Source of the DNA: an uncultured Oscillospiraceae bacterium | GTDB taxonomy: Bacteria; Bacillota; Clostridia; Oscillospirales; Oscillospiraceae | Assembly (NCBI GenBank): GCA_934623545.1 | Contig: CAKTVN010000001.1 | Location: forward strand, 1-30,363 | Direction: 5' to 3' | DNA length: 30,363 bases | Shown: positions 6,563 to 15,900 of the stretch, piece by piece | Layout of the letters: each line of letters starts with the position of its first letter | Numbering within the stretch: the first letter of the stretch is position 1 | Notes under the pieces: model-generated | What the model was told of the DNA's origin: nothing | Database searches by the model: none | The model's input: only the letters and a program-made list of their open reading frames with translations | Program-made: the position numbers and the translations under genes

Positions 6563-7027
6563 ATGAACGACGAAGCATTTATGCGCGAAGCGCTCGCGCT
6601 TGCGCGCGAGGCGGACTGCGAGGAGGAGGTCCCGGTCGGCTGCGTGGTCACACTGGGCGATCGGATCGTGGGGCGCGGGCGCAACCGCCGCGAAAAGGGA
6701 AAATCAGCGCTCGCACACGCGGAGATCGAGGCGATCGCCGAGGCGTGCCGCACACTGGGCGGCTGGCGGCTGTGGCAGTGTACGCTCTATGTCACGCTCG
6801 AGCCGTGCCCGATGTGCGCCGGGGCGATCATGAACGCGCGCATCCCGCGTATTGTATATGGGGCGAAGGATTCGGTCAACGGCTGCTGCGGCTCTGCGAT
6901 CGACCTCTTCATGCTGCCATGCAGCCAGAAGCCGGAGGTCGTGCAGGGCGTGCTGGAGGAGGACTGCGCGGCGCTGATGTCCGGCTTCTTCCGGCGGCTG
7001 CGCGAGAAGCGGAGATCCTCGGTTTGA
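6563..7027 (+). CDS. tadA: tRNA adenosine(34) deaminase
   Basis: The 154-residue protein deaminates A34 to inosine in the anticodon of tRNA-Arg(ACG). It has the zinc-dependent deaminase motifs H-A-E-I-E-A-I (zinc ligand His and proton-shuttling Glu) and P-C-P-M-C-A-G-A (two Cys ligands), followed by the TadA-typical N-A-R-I-P-R-I-V-Y-G-A segment and a C-terminal helix with F-F-R-R-L-R. The ATG at 6563 has GGAGGA a few bases upstream; an in-frame ATG at 6542 would extend it without a ribosome site. In many Firmicutes the SRP RNA gene lies next to tadA, but none was recognised here. Confidence 0.96.
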   Translation: MNDEAFMREALALAREADCEEEVPVGCVVTLGDRIVGRGRNRREKGKSALAHAEIEAIAEACRTLGGWRLWQCTLYVTLEPCPMCAGAIMNARIPRIVYGAKDSVNGCCGSAIDLFMLPCSQKPEVVQGVLEEDCAALMSGFFRRLREKRRSSV

Positions 7028-7232
7028 GGCGAAAAAAGCGCTCGAAAAAGCGCCCCGCTGGAAGCGTTTACAATTTTTCAAAGCAAAGCGAAAAAGTTCC
7101 GCCGGGGTGGGAATGAACCCCTGAACGGGCTATGGAGCGATATTTCTATAAAAGTTCTTATTTTCTTGATTTTTTCGTAGATTTTACGAAAAAGGTATGC
7201 TGCATGATATGCCCTGATGGCAAAGGAACTGC
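7028..7232. other. Intergenic stretch with imperfect hairpins, no gene seen
   Basis: The stretch contains a long imperfect inverted repeat at about 7051-7109 and an AT-rich hairpin (TTTTTCGTA with TACGAAAAA, 7171-7193). There is no convincing ORF and no tRNA or SRP RNA signature. It is richer in A and T than the genes around it. Confidence 0.5.
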
Positions 7233-7262
7233 TTGACTTTCTGCAAAAATGGAATATATTAT
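7233..7262 (+). promoter_or_regulatory. Sigma-A-like promoter of the polysaccharide-regulation operon
   Basis: TTGACT at 7233-7238 is followed after 16-18 bases by TATATT/TATTAT (7255-7262) in an AT-rich stretch. It is the best promoter before the chain-length gene and predicts a leader of about 145 bases. Confidence 0.6.
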
Positions 7263-7280
7263 AAAATAAGATAGATATCG

Positions 7281-7328
7281 GGCAGTGGGCGCGCCCACTG
7301 CCGCCAGAAGGCTTTGCCTTCCGGCGGC
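7281..7328 (+). promoter_or_regulatory. Two adjoining strong hairpins in the operon leader
   Basis: Bases 7281-7302 form a perfect 22-base palindrome. Bases 7300-7328 form a second stem (GCCGCC-A-GAAGGC with TTT loop). They share three bases, so the full stems compete slightly. They lie between promoter and start codon and lack a T tract. Confidence 0.55.
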
Positions 7329-7413
7329 GATGCGCCTCTGGTGCCCGTGAGGAGCCGCATCCGCCGCAGAATGGACATAGAACGGACGCGGGACCCGGAA
7401 AGGATAAAAGAGA

Positions 7414-8205
7414 GTGAACGACGCACAAAACGACAAGAATGCGGTCGCTGAAATAGACCTCCGGAAGCTGCTGCTCGCGTATTTGCGCAAGTGGTGGCTC
7501 ATTGTGCTATGCGCACTGATCGTGGGCGCGGCGGCTCTGGCATATACCGTCAAATTCGTCACGCCGATGTATCAGGCGAGCATCACCGTCTATGTCAACA
7601 ACGTCCGCAGCGGCGAGCGCATCGACTATATCTCCGGCAGCAACCTTCAGGCGTCGCAGCAGCTGGTCAACACCTACGCCAACATCATCAAGAGCGACAC
7701 CGTGCTTCAGAAGGTCAGCGAGGAGGCTGGCGCGGGCTATACGCCCGAAACGCTGCGCAAGCTCCTGTCCACCGCGCAGGTGGGCGAGACGGAGCTCTTT
7801 AACGTCTATATCATCCATCCGAACCCCGCCGAGGCGGCGCGGCTTGCAAACGCGGTCGCGAACGTCGCGCCGGCGGAGATCGAATCGTTCGTCGAGGGCA
7901 GCTCCGCGAAGGTGATCGACTACGCGAAGGTCCCGGACAAGCGCTACTCCCCGAGCTACAGCCGCAGCGCTGTGCTCGGCGCGGTGATCGGCGGCTTTGT
8001 CGCGGTCGTGTTCATCACGCTGCGACAGCTGCTCGACGTGCGCGTGAAGGACGAGGAGGATCTGGCGATGCTGTTTGACATCCCGGTGCTCGGTCAGATC
8101 CCGAGCTTCGACGCGTCCGCCTCGAAAAAAAGCGCCTACGCCGCGCCCTATGCCGCGCCGCAGAGCAGAAAGGAGCCGGCGAATGCCAAAGGGAAAACGA
8201 ACTAG
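7414..8205 (+). CDS. Polysaccharide chain-length regulator, Wzz/CpsC (YveK-like) family
   Basis: The 263-residue membrane protein has the Wzz topology: a short cytoplasmic N terminus, a transmembrane helix at about 27-47, an extracellular domain starting M-Y-Q-A-S-I-T-V-Y-V, and a second helix at about 186-206 preceded by S-P-S-Y-S-R-S. Proteins of this kind set polymer length and activate the partner tyrosine kinase from the membrane. Here the C-terminal cytoplasmic tail is long and Ala/Lys-rich. The start is a GTG preceded by GGAAAGGA. It overlaps the kinase gene by 23 bases, the usual split arrangement in Gram-positive bacteria. Confidence 0.9.
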   Translation: MNDAQNDKNAVAEIDLRKLLLAYLRKWWLIVLCALIVGAAALAYTVKFVTPMYQASITVYVNNVRSGERIDYISGSNLQASQQLVNTYANIIKSDTVLQKVSEEAGAGYTPETLRKLLSTAQVGETELFNVYIIHPNPAEAARLANAVANVAPAEIESFVEGSSAKVIDYAKVPDKRYSPSYSRSAVLGAVIGGFVAVVFITLRQLLDVRVKDEEDLAMLFDIPVLGQIPSFDASASKKSAYAAPYAAPQSRKEPANAKGKTN

Positions 8206-8974
8206 CCGTTCGGCGAGCGTCAACCAGCTCGCGGCGGATCGCCGCTGCATCCTGACGCCGAAGAGCGACTTCTACATACGCGAGGCGTATAAGACGCTCC
8301 GCACGAACACGACCTTCGCCCTTGCGGGCGAGGACGGGTGCAAGGTCATTCTGGTGACCTCCTCGCTTCAGGGCGAGGGAAAGAGCATAACGGCGCTGAA
8401 TCTCGCGATCTCGTTTGCCGAGGCGGAAAACCGCGTGCTGCTCATCGACTGCGACCTGCGCCGCCCGAAGCTGGCGCGGCTGCTGCGCAAGAGCGCACCG
8501 GCGGGTCTCAGCAACGTGCTGCTGAACCCGAAGCTGCTGCCGGAGGCGCTGATGTTCTCGGGCATCGAGCGGCTCGATCTGATCTTATCGGGCGACATTC
8601 CGCCGAACCCGTCGGAGCTTCTGGGCTCCGCGCGCATGACCGAGCTGCTGCGGCGGCTGCGGGAGCATTACGACTACATCCTGCTCGACACCCCGCCGGT
8701 CAATCTGGTGACGGACGCGGTGGTGCTGGCGCGCAGGAGCGACGGCGTGCTGTTCGTGGTGCGCGCGAACAAGTCCGAGCGCGGGGCGGTCAGCTATGCG
8801 GTCGAGCAGCTGGGCTACGCGCAGGCGAAAATTCTGGGCTTTGTGCTGGACGACGTGCCGGGCGGCGGCTCCGGCTACGGCTACGGAAAGTACAAATACA
8901 AAAAATACGGGCAATACCGCCGCTACGGCTATGGCTACGGCTATTCCGCCGTGCGCGGCGAGCAGGAGCCATGA
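8183..8974 (+). CDS. Bacterial tyrosine kinase, CpsD/CapB (YwqD-like) family
   Basis: The 263-residue cytoplasmic kinase has the BY-kinase P-loop set: Walker A S-S-L-Q-G-E-G-K-S at about residues 60-69, Walker A' L-L-I-D-C-D-L-R-R-P at about 87-96 and Walker B I-L-L-D-T-P-P near 168. The last ~33 residues carry ten tyrosines in a Gly/Lys-rich cluster, the expected autophosphorylation tail. It needs the Wzz partner encoded just upstream and is reversed by the phosphatase encoded downstream. The ATG at 8183 is fixed by AAAGGAG at 8169-8175; the upstream extension of the frame is shadow. It ends with an ATGA overlap into the phosphatase gene. Confidence 0.95.
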   Translation: MPKGKRTSRSASVNQLAADRRCILTPKSDFYIREAYKTLRTNTTFALAGEDGCKVILVTSSLQGEGKSITALNLAISFAEAENRVLLIDCDLRRPKLARLLRKSAPAGLSNVLLNPKLLPEALMFSGIERLDLILSGDIPPNPSELLGSARMTELLRRLREHYDYILLDTPPVNLVTDAVVLARRSDGVLFVVRANKSERGAVSYAVEQLGYAQAKILGFVLDDVPGGGSGYGYGKYKYKKYGQYRRYGYGYGYSAVRGEQEP

Positions 8975-9687
8975 CCGACCTGCACACACACATCCTGCCC
9001 GGCATGGACGACGGCGCGCCGGACGCGGAGGCTTCGCTTGCGATGCTCCGCGAGGAGGCGGCGCAGGGCGTCGACACGGTCGCGCTGACGCCGCACTTCT
9101 ACCGCGACCGCGAGGAGCCGGAGCACTTCCTTTCCCGCCGGGCGCGGGCGTGGGAGCAGCTGAACGAGCGGCTTTCGAGCCTCCGTGAAGCGCAGCGCGC
9201 GGCGCTGCCGCAGACGGCGCTCGGGGCGGAGGTCGCATGGGTGCCGAATCTCGGCGCGATGCCGGAGCTTTCCCGGCTGTGCCTCGGCGAGAGCCGGTAT
9301 TTCCTGCTGGAGCTGCCGTTTTACCCATGGGACGCGCAGCTGCTGCGGCAGCTGTATGAGCTGCCGGACCGGACGGGGCTCACGCCGGTGCTGGCGCATC
9401 TGGAGCGCTATTTCCGCGTGCAGAAGCGCGAGCATCTGGAGGAGATCCTGTCGATGGACTTTCCCGTGCAGGTGAGCGCCGCGCCGCTTCTGCGGCTGAC
9501 ACAGCGGGCGCTGCCGCTGCGGATGCTCGCCTCGGGGCAGGCGCAGCTCATCGCCTCGGACGCGCACAACATGACTGCCCGTGCGCCGGACCTGGGTCCG
9601 GCGATGCAGCTGATCGCAAAAAAGCTCGGCGCGCAGCGCGCCGAAGCCGCCGGAGCGTTTGCAGACGCGCTGCTCCGCCCGGCATGA
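8971..9687 (+). CDS. Tyrosine-protein phosphatase of the PHP family (CpsB/YwqE-like)
   Basis: The 238-residue metal-dependent phosphatase has the PHP motifs D-L-H-T-H-I-L-P-G-M-D-D-G at the N terminus, A-L-T-P-H in the first third and a C-terminal S-D-A-H-N. CpsB-type enzymes remove phosphate from the Tyr tail of the CpsD kinase and so tune polysaccharide assembly. Its ATG overlaps the kinase stop (ATGA). The trio is complete, but no glycosyltransferase, polymerase or flippase gene follows; the next gene is the giant surface protein. Confidence 0.94.
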   Translation: MTDLHTHILPGMDDGAPDAEASLAMLREEAAQGVDTVALTPHFYRDREEPEHFLSRRARAWEQLNERLSSLREAQRAALPQTALGAEVAWVPNLGAMPELSRLCLGESRYFLLELPFYPWDAQLLRQLYELPDRTGLTPVLAHLERYFRVQKREHLEEILSMDFPVQVSAAPLLRLTQRALPLRMLASGQAQLIASDAHNMTARAPDLGPAMQLIAKKLGAQRAEAAGAFADALLRPA

Positions 9688-9693
9688 ACCGCT

Positions 9694-9722
9694 TTGTAAG
9701 CAAAAACCATTTTACATATATC
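9694..9722 (+). promoter_or_regulatory. Possible promoter of the giant surface-protein gene
   Basis: TTGTAA (9694-9699), 17 bases, then TATATC (9717-9722) makes a moderate sigma-A-like promoter directly after the phosphatase stop. The leader would be about 205 bases and would contain the dispersed repeat at 9766-9878. Confidence 0.4.
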
Positions 9723-9765
9723 CCCCCACAAGAAAAATGGAAGGAAAAGGTGGCAGGAACGCATA

Positions 9766-9878
9766 ATTCGACAAGCAGATTCGGCGAGAGATTTTTCATC
9801 GGGTCGAGGCTTGAAAGGCGAAGGAATGCTTTGTGCATTGCGAGTCTTTCAAACCGAAGAGCCGAGGGAAAAGATCCG
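9766..9878 (+). repeat. Dispersed intergenic repeat, copy 1
   Basis: About 113 bases align, at roughly three-quarters identity by eye, with the reverse complement of 26035-26146. Shared blocks include GGAAT-CTTTGTG-ATT and TTTCAAACCG and the closing AAAAGAT. No coding potential fits both copies. Confidence 0.75.
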
Positions 9879-9933
9879 GCGAAGCGCGACGGCGTAATTG
9901 TGCGGTGCTGCCGAAAACACAAGGAGGCAGAAC

Positions 9934-12900
9934 ATGAAACACAGTAAATGCAGCAGACTTCTTGCGCTTCTGCTTGCGCTGGTCATGGTCATCGGCATGA
10001 TGCCGACCGTGGCGTTCGCAGAGGGAGCGGAGGACGTTGTGGTTGCCGCGGAAGGTAAGGATAATCAGACCACCGGCGGGGACACAACGAGCTCGGGAGA
10101 AGGAACAACAGAGGACGTGACGACGGGAGAGCAGGTGCAAAGCCTTGCTCAGAAGGTATATGCGGCAAGCGATAACCAGACAATTACGCTTACTGCTGGT
10201 ACATACGAAATCCCCGCGGGTGTGGAGTCGGGGAAGACTGTGCCGACAGGTTTGACGATTTCTGGTGCTGGTGCCGAAAGTACCATCGTGAACGTTCAGG
10301 GAACTACGTCGGGAGAATCCACTGCAACTTATTTCTTTGATGGCGGCAAGGCAGTAACCTTCAAAGATTTGACGATCAATTTCGGCGAAACTTCCAATTT
10401 TGATGGCTTTGCACGCGCCGGAGACATGACTTTTGAACATGTTACGATCAAAGGCATGGGTTCCCTCTGGGGCACGGGTGCAGTAAAATTTATGAATTGC
10501 TCGTTTGTTTACCCCGATGAAGGCTATAATGAGTGGACCTACAATTTGTGGACCTACTCGGGCAGTTCATTTACGTTTGAAAACTGCGCATTTGCTGCCA
10601 AGCTCGGTGGAGGCAATGAGCAGAATCCGGCAAAGGGAAAGTTTGTCAATGTCTATAATCAGCTGCCTGCTGAAACGGTCGGTGTTTCCACGGTCGGTGT
10701 TTCCATGGACACCTGCAAGTTTAAGACTGAAAAAGCAGACGGCACGTCCGTTACGGCAAACAAGCCAATCCTCAATGTTGGCACTGGCTCTGCGTGGAAT
10801 ATATCGATGAACAATATCGATATTACCGAAGCCGAAGCAGCTGTCGATGAAACTACAGGCAGCAATCTTTACGGTGGCAACGGTATCAGTAATAGTGAAA
10901 CTGAAACGTCCGTAATGATCAATGGCACTACTGCGTGGACGAATGGAGGGAAGGCAACGGCGAACGTCGCTGAAGTTGGCGGCACTGGGTATCCCACCCT
11001 CGCCGAAGCGATCGCGGCAGCCAAGGACAGCGACACCGTGACGCTTCTGACGGCTACAACCAAGCTTATTCAGGAGCTGCTTGACGGTCAGCACGGCTCA
11101 ATCGACGGTCTGACAATCGAGCTTCCGACGGGTGACTACGGTCAGCTTGAGCTTGGTCGCGCTACGAAGTACGCAGGTAGCAATACTGAATATTTTGTCG
11201 GTAGCTTTGACAGCACAGCGACAAACTATAAGGCATTCGCAAACGCTGATGAAATCCGAGAATATAAGGGACAGTCGGCATGGACGCCTAGTTGCTACTA
11301 CCATCGTGCACTGAACAATGTCACAATCAAGGCGGCAGACGGTGCAATGGTAACTATTGAAAAAATCAGTGCAGATGCGGGTCAAATCTACGGAAAGGCA
11401 GGTGCACTGAAATATGATTATGTTCTTGATGTTGAAATTCCTGATACAAATAAGAGCTACTATATGGCTCTTGCTTGGAACAATGTTACATTTGAAGGAA
11501 TCAATTTCAAGAGCTCTGTGAATATTGAATCTTCCAGCGAAAAGACTCTGATTGACGGATTGCATTTTGAAAAATGCAACTTCAATTCCGGATATACGGC
11601 ACTGCATGCGGCAAATGATGCTAACGCAACATCTAAAGGCATGGGCATCCGCTTTGTAAGCTGGACTAAAACAACAAACAATCTTCATAATCTGACGGTT
11701 AACAACTGTACTTTTGAGGATTGCTCTGAAGGCGTTTACACAAACCCTGTTTACGGAGTTTCTGTTACCAACAGCAGTTTCAAAAATATCAATCATAATG
11801 CTGTTGCAATTCAGGACGTAGATTCCGCTGTAAACCACGGCAATGTTGTGATTTCCGGAAATACATTTACTAATGTTTCCGACCGTATCATTCGCTTTAA
11901 TAATGCCGGCAAGGATACAACAATTACAATCACGGGCAACACTTCTGTTAACAGTGGCGACTCCGATGGCGAAATCATCAAGGCGACGACTATGCCTGAC
12001 AGCGTGAATATCAACATGACTTCCAACACATGGGGCGATGTTAATGGCAAGACTGCTGTCCTCGGCAATGGATTTAAGCCCACTGCTTCTGCCGCTGTTG
12101 CTACGGTTGGCGGAGCGGAGTATGCCACCCTCGCCGAAGCGATCGCGAAAGCCAAGGACGGCGAAACCGTCAAGCTCCTGAAGGACTGCGAGGGCGACGG
12201 CATCCTAATCGCAAAGGATACCTTCAAAACTGGTCTTACCATCGACTTTGATGGTCATACCTATACGATGACCGGTTCGCCGGTCGGCAGCTCCGGCAGT
12301 GAAAACCAGGCGGCGCACTTTGAGTCGGGCAACACGATCATTCTGACAAACGGCGCAATCAGCGTGAATACAACTGCGCAGGTCAAGTTTGTGATTCAGA
12401 ACTACGCTGATTTGACTCTGGAGAAGATGACGCTGAACGATACCGGGTTGACGCAGACCATAATAGATGGCTACCCGTATGTTCTCTCGAGCAACAATGG
12501 GAAGGTCGTGATCGATCAGACGACTATTACAACCACAGGCAAGTGGAGCTATGCGATCGATGTTTGCGGCTTCTCGAGCTATCCCGGCACGGATGTGACG
12601 ATCAAGGGCAACAGTGCGATCAACGGTGAAGTCAAAGTTTCTTCGGTTAGTGCGGACGGAACCGGATATGACCTTGCGCTGAAGCTTGAAAGCGGCTCTG
12701 TAAAAAAACTGAGCGTGCTGACGAGCGGCGGAAAAGCCAAGATAACGAAGGAAGACGGTTTCACGGTAACGACCATTCCCGACGGCTACGAGTGGGTCAC
12801 GGATGATGATGGCAATACTACACTTCAGCCCGGCGACTATCAGGCGTTTATTAAATATGGAACAAAATGGACATACTTCAAAACGCTTCAGGATGCCGTC

Positions 12901-15900
12901 AACGAGGCTGCGGATGATGGAAAAACCGTTATCTGGCTGAATAAGGATATCGACAATTTTGAGGGTATCGAGATCACCAGAAGCCTGATCATTAACTTCA
13001 ATAGTCATACGATCACTGGTGCATCGGGGGTTTCGGTACTGAAGATAACGGGTGCGACCGTAAAGCTTACAGCGGACTCGAAGGGAGTCGGCGGCATCAA
13101 CGGCGGCTCCAACGGCGACAACAGAGCGATCTGGGTCGGCAAGGATGCGGATGTCACCATTGAAAGAGGCACCTACACCGTCGGCGGCGATGCAAGCGGA
13201 CTTGGAAACTCTACGATTCTCGTCACGGACAATGGCAAGGTCACCATCAAGGGCGGTACATTCTCCTCTGAAAAGCCCCATGATGGAAAGTACTATGTGC
13301 TGGATCTGCAGAATGGCTGTGCTGGTACGATCACGGTCAAGGGCGGCAAGTTCCTGAACTTTGACCCCATCAAGGGCGACGACCACGACGGCGGCAACTT
13401 CTGCGGCACGAATACCGGTATTACAAAGAACAGCGAAGGATATTACGTCGCACAGGCTTCCATGAGCATTCAGATCGTGGACGCAGACGGCGGCTCTGTC
13501 AAGGCGTACACCGCGAAAAAAGCGGCAACTGCCTTTGCGGATGTGCAGGATGGTCAGACGATCAAGCTGCTCCAGGATACCTCGGTAAGCGCGGCGCTCA
13601 CCATCGACGCTGACAAGAAGGTTACGCTCGACCTGAATGGCAAGAAGCTGTCCACGTCCTATAGAGCGGATGACCCCACAAAACACTACTACGCCATTGA
13701 TAACTATGGCACCTTTACCCTGAAGGATTCGAGCACGGAGCAGTCCGGCGAGATCAGGGCGCGCGGCATCGAGAACCTTGAGGGCGGCACAATGGTCATC
13801 GAGAGCGGCAAGATCGTTGCGGTTGACGACGGCGGCGCGGCGATCTGGAACGAGGCTAAGAATGGGGCTATGCCTGTTCTGACCATTCAGGGCGGAACAT
13901 TCGTGGCGGAGTATGAGGGCGCCTCCGGCGATCAATACGGTCCCGGCTGCGTATACAGCAAAGGAACGCTTACGATCAGCGGCGGCACCTTCGAGAGCGC
14001 GAATAAACGTACATACGCGGTCATATCCGAGAGCGGAACTGTCACGATCACCCCGGCTGAGGGAAAGAACGTCACGATTTCCGGCGCGCATGGCGGCGTG
14101 GGCATTAACGGCGGCACGGCGACCATAAATGGCGGCAGCTATGATTCCACGGACTGTTATGGTCTGTATGTCTCCAGCGATGTCGAAACGGCGACGGTCA
14201 CCGTCAACGGCGGCACCTTCGACGGAAATAAATATTCTGTCCTCATCGGCAGCGATGGACAGAACAAAGTGACCAGCACGCTTACGATCAAAAACGGTAC
14301 GTTCAACAAGCCGATCCATGCGCAGGAGAACACCGGCACGGGCGCGATCCAGGTCTCTGGCGGTACGTTCCGCAGCCCGGTCGATCCAGCCTACTGCGCG
14401 AATGGTTTCATTCCGACTTCGACCACGAAGGACGGCGTGACGACCTATGGCGTCGCGCAGGGCAGCTATGTTGCGTCCGTGACAACGGCGGATGGCACGG
14501 TCACGGAGTATGCGACACTTCAGGCGGCATTTGATGCGGCATCGAACGGCGACACCGTCAAGCTGCTGAAGGACTTCACGACTGACGCAACGAAAACGGC
14601 TGCTTCAGACCGGCTGACGGTCAATAAGGATGTCACGCTCGACCTCAATGGTTATACGATGACGATCCCCGGCGAGCTTGAGGACTCCAGCAACTGGGCA
14701 GCCTTCTACATCACGGGCGGCACGATGACTGTGAAGGACAGCAGCGAGGAACAGAAGGGCGCAATCATTGGTGCAAATAAGACCATTGAGAATCCCAAAT
14801 ACAAGGGCGGCGTGTACCTGTTCGATGTGAACAACGGCGCTGCGTTGGTCATTGAAAACGGTACATATTATGCCGGCGGAACTGTTGTGCAGGTTACAAA
14901 GGGTACGGCGACGATCAAGGGCGGCACGTTCAGCGTCTATCCCGATATTGGCACGAACGATTCCCGTTATATTCTGAACTGCATCGATGCAGCCTATACG
15001 AATGGTACAGCCAAGATCATTGTCAATGGTGGCACATTCACAGGCTACGACCCGCGCAATAATGCTGCCGAGGGTCCGAACACGAGCGTCGTCGCCGAGG
15101 GCGTCGGCGTTGACGCGAACAGCGACGGCACCTTCACCGCAAAGTCCGGGATGGTCGCGCAGATCATCGGTGTGGATGGCAGCTCCAAAAAGGCGTGCAA
15201 GACCCTCCAAGAGGCGATCGACGCAGCGAAAAGGAACGACACCGTCAAGCTCCTCGCCAACACGAGGGAAAATGTCACCATCAGCACGTCCGACGTGACG
15301 CTCGATCTGAACGGCTACACCCTCAACGGCAGCACCGGCGAACGCAAGCCTGCTCTGACCGTGACAGCGAAGAATACGGTTGTCAAGGACAGCAGCGAGG
15401 CGAAGACCGGCACGATCAAGCGCGAGGACACTGCGGAGAACTCCGGCATTACCTCCCACTATGTCATCGACGTTCAGGGCGCCGGCTGGCTGACCTTTGA
15501 AAGCGGCAACGTCACGAACGACAGCGGCAACAAAAACGGCGAGGGCGCATCCCTTGTCCGCGTCGGCGACGACAGCGTTGCAAGCTACCCTGGTCTGAAC
15601 ATCAAGGGCGGCACGTTCACGCAGGATAACTTCATTGTCATCAAGGTTGATCGCGGCGACCTCTTCCTGAACGGCGGTACGCTGACCTCTGCGAATGACT
15701 ACGCGGTTCAAAACTGGCATAGAGCGACGATCAAGGGCGGCACGGTCAACGGCGCTGTCTCCTCGTGGACATACAGCGGTGGTTTAAACTCCGACCTTAC
15801 GATCAGCGGCGGCACGGTCAACGGCGACGTCTATTCTGTGACCTATGACGGCACAGAAGGCAAGCTGGCGAAGGTCGCGATCACTGGCGGCAAAGTCACC

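Noticed and set aside
7028..7130. SRP RNA gene next to tadA
   Set aside because: The position is usual in Firmicutes, but the conserved GGAAGGAAGCAG-type loop is absent.
8338..8970. Upstream extension of the phosphatase frame
   Set aside because: This part is an Arg/Gly-rich shadow of the kinase gene; the ATG at 8971 begins the PHP motif directly.
11098..11140. L-P-T-G text in the giant protein as a sortase signal
   Set aside because: It is near residue 393, far from the C terminus, is not LPXTG, and no hydrophobic tail follows.
12205..14319. Long minus-strand open frame (704 codons) opposite the giant gene
   Set aside because: Same reason: a shadow of repetitive, stop-poor coding sequence.
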